Origin: Episyrphus balteatus
Taxonomy: Eukaryota > Arthropoda > Insecta > Diptera > Syrphidae
DNA length: 64,000 nucleotides
Direction: 5' to 3'
NCBI RefSeq assembly: GCF_945859705.1
Contig: NC_079137.1
Location: forward strand, 56,948,552 to 57,012,551
Shown one piece after another: positions 58,783 to 64,000 of the stretch. The notes under the pieces were generated by a model. It saw only the letters and a program-made list of their open reading frames with translations. It was not told the DNA's origin and ran no database searches. The number at the start of each line of letters is the position of its first letter. The stretch's first letter is position 1. Position numbers and translations under genes: made by a program.

Positions 58783-59352
58783 TAGCAGTTTTTAAACAAA
58801 GGCAGGCTCTTCATGAAAAAAAAATATTATTTTAAATCGTTATTAACAGTACCTCCCATAGAACCGTTTTATTAAATTCGTGAGATTTCAAAAACAACTT
58901 GTTGAGTTTAAAAGAATTTTTTTATGCAAAAGCATTTATATTGCCTTGATATAAGTCAAAAACAAAATTTTGAATAAAATACTTCTTGGATTAAAAAAAA
59001 ATTGGAACCTATTTTTTTGAAAAATCAAATTTTCGAAAACAAGACATTGATTTTTTTGAAGCTTTGGGTTTAGATGATGATAAGTAGTTGCTTCTAAATG
59101 GCATACCTAGCTACCAACTTTGTTTTAATTTTTTTTTTTTTTCAAAAAATTATTTATAAAAAATTAGTTTTTTTTAAACGGCTCTAATAATTTGGAAATT
59201 TTTTTTTTCTAAAAATTCATCTTAATTTAAAAAAAAAACTAACTGAATACTATTTTTGGAGCTCTATTTAATTTAAAATGTTGTTTTTTTTTATTTGAAG
59301 AAAGTCTTGAGTTGTAAGAGCAAGTTCTCGTGACCCATTCGTACATTTTATT

Positions 59353-60623
59353 TTTTACTTGCGATATAGGTACTTATATCAAGTTATGCATTCGTACAAA
59401 AAAAAAAAGTTGAGATAACATTTTTCCATGACATTACGATGGTAGACAATGCCAAAAAAGTGGGTCCCGGAAGTCCGTCTGTCAGTCTGTCTGTCAGTCT
59501 GTCTGTCAGTCTGTCAGTCTGTCAGTCTGTCAGTCTGTCAGTCTGTCAGTCTGTCAGTCTGTCAGTCTGTCAGTCTGTCAGTCTGTCAGTCTGTCAGTCT
59601 GTCAGTCTGTCAGTCTGTCAGTCTGTCAGTCTGTCAGTCTGTCAGTCTGTCAGTCTGTCAGTCTGTCAGTCTGTCAGTCTGTCAGTCTGTCAGTCTGTCA
59701 GTCTGTCAGTCTGTCAGTCTGTCAGTCTGTCAGTCTGTCAGTCTGTCAGTCTGTCTGTCTGTCAGTCTGTCAGTCTGTCAGTCTGTCAGTCTGTCTGTCT
59801 GTCTGTCTGTATAAGGAGCTACAGCCTAAACGGATGGACCGATTAATGTCAAACTTGGTATGTAGCGTTATTTGGCGACTCTCCAGAGGGGTTTTTGGAA
59901 TTAATTTTTTTGGACCAAAAATAACGGTACTTGTCATATACTGATTTTAGTAAAATTGAAATATCTCAAAAACGGCTCCAACGATTTTGTTGAAAAAATT
60001 CAAATATTAGTTTTAAGCTGAGATCTATATTTCAATGAAAAATTTTTTTTTCGAAAATCGTTATTAACGGTACCTGCCATAGAACCGTTTTTTTCAAATT
60101 CGAATATCTCCGAAACTTCTTATTCGATTTCAACGAAACTTTTTGTGAAGAAGCATTTATATAATTTAAATATAAACCAAAAATTAAATTTCCAAAAAAA
60201 TAATTTTTGGATTTTTAAAAAAATTTTGAAATTTTTTTTTTGAAAAATCAAATTTTCGAAAACGGGACATTGAATTTTTTTGAAATTTTGTTTTTAGATG
60301 TTGATTAGTGATGTCTACAAAATGGCATTACAATTTTATTTTAAAACTTTTTTTCCAAAAAATTATTTATAAAAAATTGTTTTTTTAAAAAACGGCTCTA
60401 ACGATTTTGAAAATTTTTTTTCTAAAAATGCACGTTAATATATCAATCAAAACTGCATACTTGTTTTGGAGGGCAATTTAATTTCTGATTTTATTTTATT
60501 TTTTTTTTTTTAAACAAATTTTATTTATTTTTATAAATTTCTATATAAAAAGTCTTAAAAATGTAAGCAACTTTAACTCCAAGAGCAAGTTCGTGCGACC
60601 CAGTCGTGCATTTTATTTTGTCT
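59353..60623 (-). mobile_element. family A element, copy 6, with expanded satellite
   Basis: Minus orientation. The 5' end is at about 60620 (AAAATGCACGACTGGGTCGC on the minus strand). At the 3' end a hairpin, ACTTGCGATATA with TATATCAAGT, lies at 59357-59384. Between them are the conserved interior (ACGGTACCTGCCATAGAACC, AAACGGCTCTAACGATTTTG), the word CTAAACGGATGGACCGATTA, and an expanded 8-bp satellite. This is the fullest copy in the window and supplies the empty site for insertions in copies 2 and 5. Confidence 0.88.
59476..59812. repeat. about 42 copies of the 8-bp satellite GTCAGTCT
   Basis: A nearly uninterrupted array of CTGTCAGT with CTGTCTGT variants at both edges. Both + strand ORFs here (59439-59846, 59449-59814) are repeat translations (LSVCQSVS units), not genes. 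It occupies the proto-microsatellite site of family A. Confidence 0.97.
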
Positions 60624-61460
60624 ACTATCGTGTGATTTCTTATAATTTTGTCTTTAAGCTTAAGTATTATGACAAAGAAAACCTAATGGAAGACAAATAA
60701 GTTAAAATTGTAACAAATACGACGAATAGCTATTAGACAAAAAAAAAAATAATGCACACATTTTGCATCAATTTTTTCTTTAATGCAGACATTTTTGTAT
60801 GCAAAACAATTTTAATTGCAATAACAATTTTAAATGGAATGCAAATGTATAAAACAGATTTGTTTTAATCCTGTTTTTGATTTTTCGTAAGAATTAAAAA
60901 TTCAGCTATTTTGTACCATACATTTTTAAAATTATTTAAATACATTAAAAAATTATGTATTATTAACTATATTTAAACAAAAAAATCAAGTTAAAAATAA
61001 TTCTAACATCATTTGTTAAAAAAAAATCTGTATTTAATGCAATAAATTTTGAGATCCAAATAAATGATTTATAAATTCAATAAAAAGAAACATAAACATA
61101 AAATAATTAATTTAATAAATAATTAAGTAAAAAAAAAAACTTATACAGGTTAGAAACCTTAATTTTTGGAAAACAGCTTGATGATTTTTTTTATATTATA
61201 TGTTAGTATTATAAATATTTTTTTTTTAAATGGCATATCAATTGTAAAAATTGGAAAATCTAACCATTAAAAAATATAGTTAAAATAAAATGACCCTAAC
61301 ATTTTATAAAAAAATGATATAATGTTTTTTTTAATTTCTGAAATCCTAATAACATTTTGAAGCAATATATAAAATAAAATTAAACCCTACGTATGTATGT
61401 TACCTAAATAATCTAATAACTAGACAAACATTATACCCTTCTAATATATTAACGTCAGCT
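60624..61460. other. AT-rich intergenic stretch
   Basis: Nothing recognised. Confidence 0.4.
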
Positions 61461-62640
61461 GTGTTGTTTCAGGAAAATCAAAGAAACGCCTTCGCGTGAA
61501 GATGATCCAGCTTGATGCCCTTTTCATTCCAAATAAAAACGCTTCCTCAAATATTTAAACACGGCGCCGCCGTGCATCAAAAGGATAATTTTGATGCCTT
61601 CAAACAAGCAAAGCGCTAATAACGCCACTAATTTATTAAATAGCTAAAAAAAAAATTCCAAGGATCTTTGGTATTCCTTCGACACATATTTCCTGCCATC
61701 ATCAGATCCCTATACCGCCTTTACTAATAATTATTTTTGACGTCGGTGTTTTTTTCATATATGTTATCAGAAGACTTAGAACTAGGATGCTTATTCTGAC
61801 ACCACACGTGCTAATGAGTTTCTATCTACACCACAGAAACAACGTATTGTTGCAGGAATAAATCTTAAATACACCTTATTTGGGGAATTTCGGAGCTCAA
61901 GCTACAGCGGCTTAGATCAATCGTCCAGAATTGTGTTGAATTACACAAAATAAATGATAGCATAAGATCTTATGCCGTTGATATGAAGAAAAGGACGAGA
62001 GAAAACTAACACTATTCATCTGATTGTGTGTGTCGCACAACTCTGCAGTCAATAGGTGAAACGGACCACCGCAAAGAGAACATTTTCCGCTTTGATGCTG
62101 CCGTAACGAGCGCCTTCTTTGTCCTATTTGATCTTTCGCTGTTCTGCAAATTTTCTGAGCCTATAACAGTTAAAGAGACCAGGTGAAAAAGGACGTTTGG
62201 GTTTTGACACAATAATGATCCTTTGTCGAAAGATACGGAGGTGTACAATTTCATACTTTGATGTTTTGTTGAAATCACTGGCAAATGACAATAAATTTTT
62301 TCATGATTTTTATTGTTTCAAAAAAAAAAAGAAAAGAAAAAATGATAGTTGAGTAGAATGTTGGACCTCCAATTACGTCGACGAGAAATTGTTCTCAGCA
62401 CGTTTCTTCAGTTTGATTGCAAAGTATGAAAAATGGATGGAGGTTGTGTATTGTTTGAGAACTTCCGTTCGTTTAAAGGTCCTTTCAAAAAGAATACACC
62501 GCCACGAAATAAGACCACCCAAAGAAAATGCTATGTTGGCATTGTCAAATATCTAACATTGAGAACAATTAGATTGCCAAACTTCTTTAATGTATCGTTG
62601 TGATTTGAAGTTCGATGAAACGAAAAAGCGACAGTAAAAA
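61461..62640. promoter_or_regulatory. longest GC-richer island; candidate conserved DNA
   Basis: Contains ACACGGCGCCGCCGTG near 61560 and no visible transposon ends. A minus-strand ORF of 90 codons (62012-62284; starts MPVISTKHQSMKLYTSVSF and ends VVRHTQSDE) has protein-like composition but no recognised family, so a small exon cannot be ruled out. Otherwise this reads as regulatory or unannotated single-copy DNA. Confidence 0.3.
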
Positions 62641-63169
62641 TTTGATGATTAATAACACTACTGTGTAACACTTAAAATATACGCGAGTGGAGGCCTATCA
62701 AGTTTTGTTGAGCTAGTCGCGCTGATTACGAAAGGGTATTTAAAAAGTTCCTAACACCCCCAAAATCTGTTGGTTAGGGCCAAAAAACGTTTTTTTGGAC
62801 CTTCACCCATTGAAAAAAATCTAGCTTTGTCAAATTTTTACCCATTTTCGATTTTTTACAGTTTCTTATAGGAGATAAATATACTTTTCAACAATGTATA
62901 AAACATGTAACTCGGTTAAACCACCTAGAATTTATAAGCTGTCAAAGTTCAAAAATTCCATTTTTTTCATCATTTACCCAACTTCGACATCAAATTAAAG
63001 TATATATTTTCACAACAACATGCTGTTTTAAAAATATATTCTAAAATAATATTTATTTCCAAATCAAACGAGGTATTTTTTATGAAAATCAGTTTAAGAA
63101 AAAAAAAGTTTACGATTTCAACCCAGATACAGAAATTCGAACTTTTAGGTATAGAACAAAAATGTTGTT

Positions 63170-63960
63170 TTGGCCATAGTAGGATAACTTGGGCACCATG
63201 ATTTGATAACGGGTTTTTGTAGAGGCGTTTAATAAAACATTTTTTTCTCTGGGAGGGGGGTCTATCTCCCCCCGTCAAGGTGGGAAGGGCAGTTTTCAAA
63301 AAAAAAAAATTATCAAAATAAAAAAAAAAATTATTAAAAAACAACGGCAACACTTACAGTAATAAATAATACCATTTCCGGAAGAAAAAATTGTAAATTT
63401 AATTTCAATTTTTAAATCAATATATTATAACCAATAGTTTTTGAAATAATCGATTTTAAAGTTAAAAATAGGCGAAACAAATTTTTTACAAACTCATCTT
63501 ATACTATTTTTGTCCAGACTGTGAACTTTAATAAAAAATATTACTCACATAGAAAACTGCCTCAATTGATTCCTTATCGAACAGTGAAAACTTTACTCAT
63601 TTTTTATTTTATTCGAAAAACAATAAAAACAAATACTTACTTGTGTAGTTTTTATTATTGTTTTGCGAATAAAATGAAAAATGAGTAGCTACTGAGGTGT
63701 AGAAAAAACACGCCTTATGTCTTCTAGTTTTTGAGAAAATTGAAAAATTATTTTATCAGACTTTTCTTTTTTCAAAATATTTTTTGTTTTTATTTTTCAA
63801 TTTTCTCAAAAACTAGAAGACATAGAAACATAAAGTTTTCACTGTTCGATAAGGAATCAATTGAGACAGCTTTCTGCATGAGTGAATTTTTTATTAAAAT
63901 TACCAGTCTGGGCAAAAATAGTAATTAATGAGTTTTTAAAAATTCTAAATAAATTCAAAC
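63170..63960. mobile_element. family B repeat, copy 2, with palindromic 3' part
   Basis: 63170-63560 follows the 17.78-18.15 kb copy (TTTTTGTAGAGGCG, CAACGGCAACACTTACAGT). From about 63490 to 63950 the sequence folds back. CTCAATTGATTCCTTATCGA (63561-63580) returns as its complement at about 63850-63870, and TTCTAGTTTTTGAGAAAATT (63722-63741) at about 63800-63822. The minus-strand ORF at 62970-63353 overlaps the start of this copy and has no recognised domain. Confidence 0.7.
63596..63685. mobile_element. 90-bp palindromic micro-MITE inside family B
   Basis: CTCATTTTTTATTTTATTCG at the left and CGAATAAAATGAAAAATGAG at the right, flanked by TA (63594-63595 and 63686-63687). The opposite arm of the family B palindrome lacks this piece, so it is a later insertion. 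Confidence 0.7.
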
Positions 63961-63982
63961 AAAAATATATACGTTCTTTATA

Positions 63983-64000
63983 AATACAGGGTGTCACCTA
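63983..64000 (+). mobile_element. start of a TACAGGGTGT-type element running off the window
   Basis: The last bases, ATACAGGGTGTCACCTA, resemble the sequence at 30829 and the termini of many insect DNA elements. Only the edge is present. Confidence 0.35.

Larger units (their letters stand above)
58035..59352 (-). mobile_element. family A element, copy 5, interrupted by a TA-MITE
   Basis: Minus orientation. Its 5' end (GTACGAATGGGTCACG on the minus strand) is at about 59348. The interior parallels copy 6: CCAAAAATAACGGTA, CTCCAACGGTTTTG, ATCGTTATTAACAGTACCTC, AAACGGCTCTAATAATTTGG. It breaks off near 58040, before the microsatellite. A 669-bp MITE splits it at 58114. Confidence 0.8.

Noticed and set aside
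59439..59846. Two long + strand ORFs (135 and 121 codons) of LSVCQSVS repeats
   Set aside because: They translate the 8-bp satellite; all frames are open because the repeat has no stop codon.
1..64000. tRNA or rRNA genes
   Set aside because: No box A/box B pair with a foldable cloverleaf and no rRNA-like block was seen on either strand by eye; a tRNAscan run would settle it.

Overview
The window is AT-rich nuclear DNA from an insect, very probably a fly (Diptera). The evidence is one spliced knirps-family orphan nuclear receptor gene with insect sequence, insect-type splice sites, and a dense load of small DNA transposons with clear target-site duplications. Species cannot be named from the sequence.

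The only intact host gene I can support is an eagle (eg/egon) orthologue on the + strand. It has a 26-codon exon at 6963-7040, a 7.6 kb intron, and a second coding exon at 14680-15633, giving 343 aa in total. The protein is a two-zinc-finger DNA-binding domain plus kni box, with no ligand-binding domain. Its C-terminal half is low in complexity and carries two PxDL(S/T) corepressor-docking motifs. Upstream (1-6.9 kb) lie a six-unit repeat array and GC-richer non-coding islands that could be promoter or enhancer sequence. The intron holds two mobile elements.

From 16.4 kb to the end I see no intact host gene. The DNA is a layered graveyard of transposons. It includes: six copies of a DINE-1/mini-me-like element (family A), one with a long GTCAGTCT-type satellite; four hAT-like elements, one nested in another; two piggyBac-type MITEs with TTAA duplications; at least seven TA-duplicating MITEs; a 5'-truncated Penelope-like retroelement with RT, GIY-YIG domain and a hammerhead ribozyme motif; an element with inverted repeats of about 600 bp enclosing about 4.4 kb; and a fold-back made of short tandem repeats. 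Several nested insertions can be dated relative to each other because another copy in the window supplies the empty site.

A minus-strand decayed coding region at 45.6-46.3 kb and several short unrecognised ORFs are reported without assigned function. GC-richer, apparently non-repetitive islands at about 0.5, 2.4, 6.0, 10.7, 22.3, 29.9, 37.3 and 61.6-62.5 kb are the best candidates for conserved regulatory DNA of the eagle locus.
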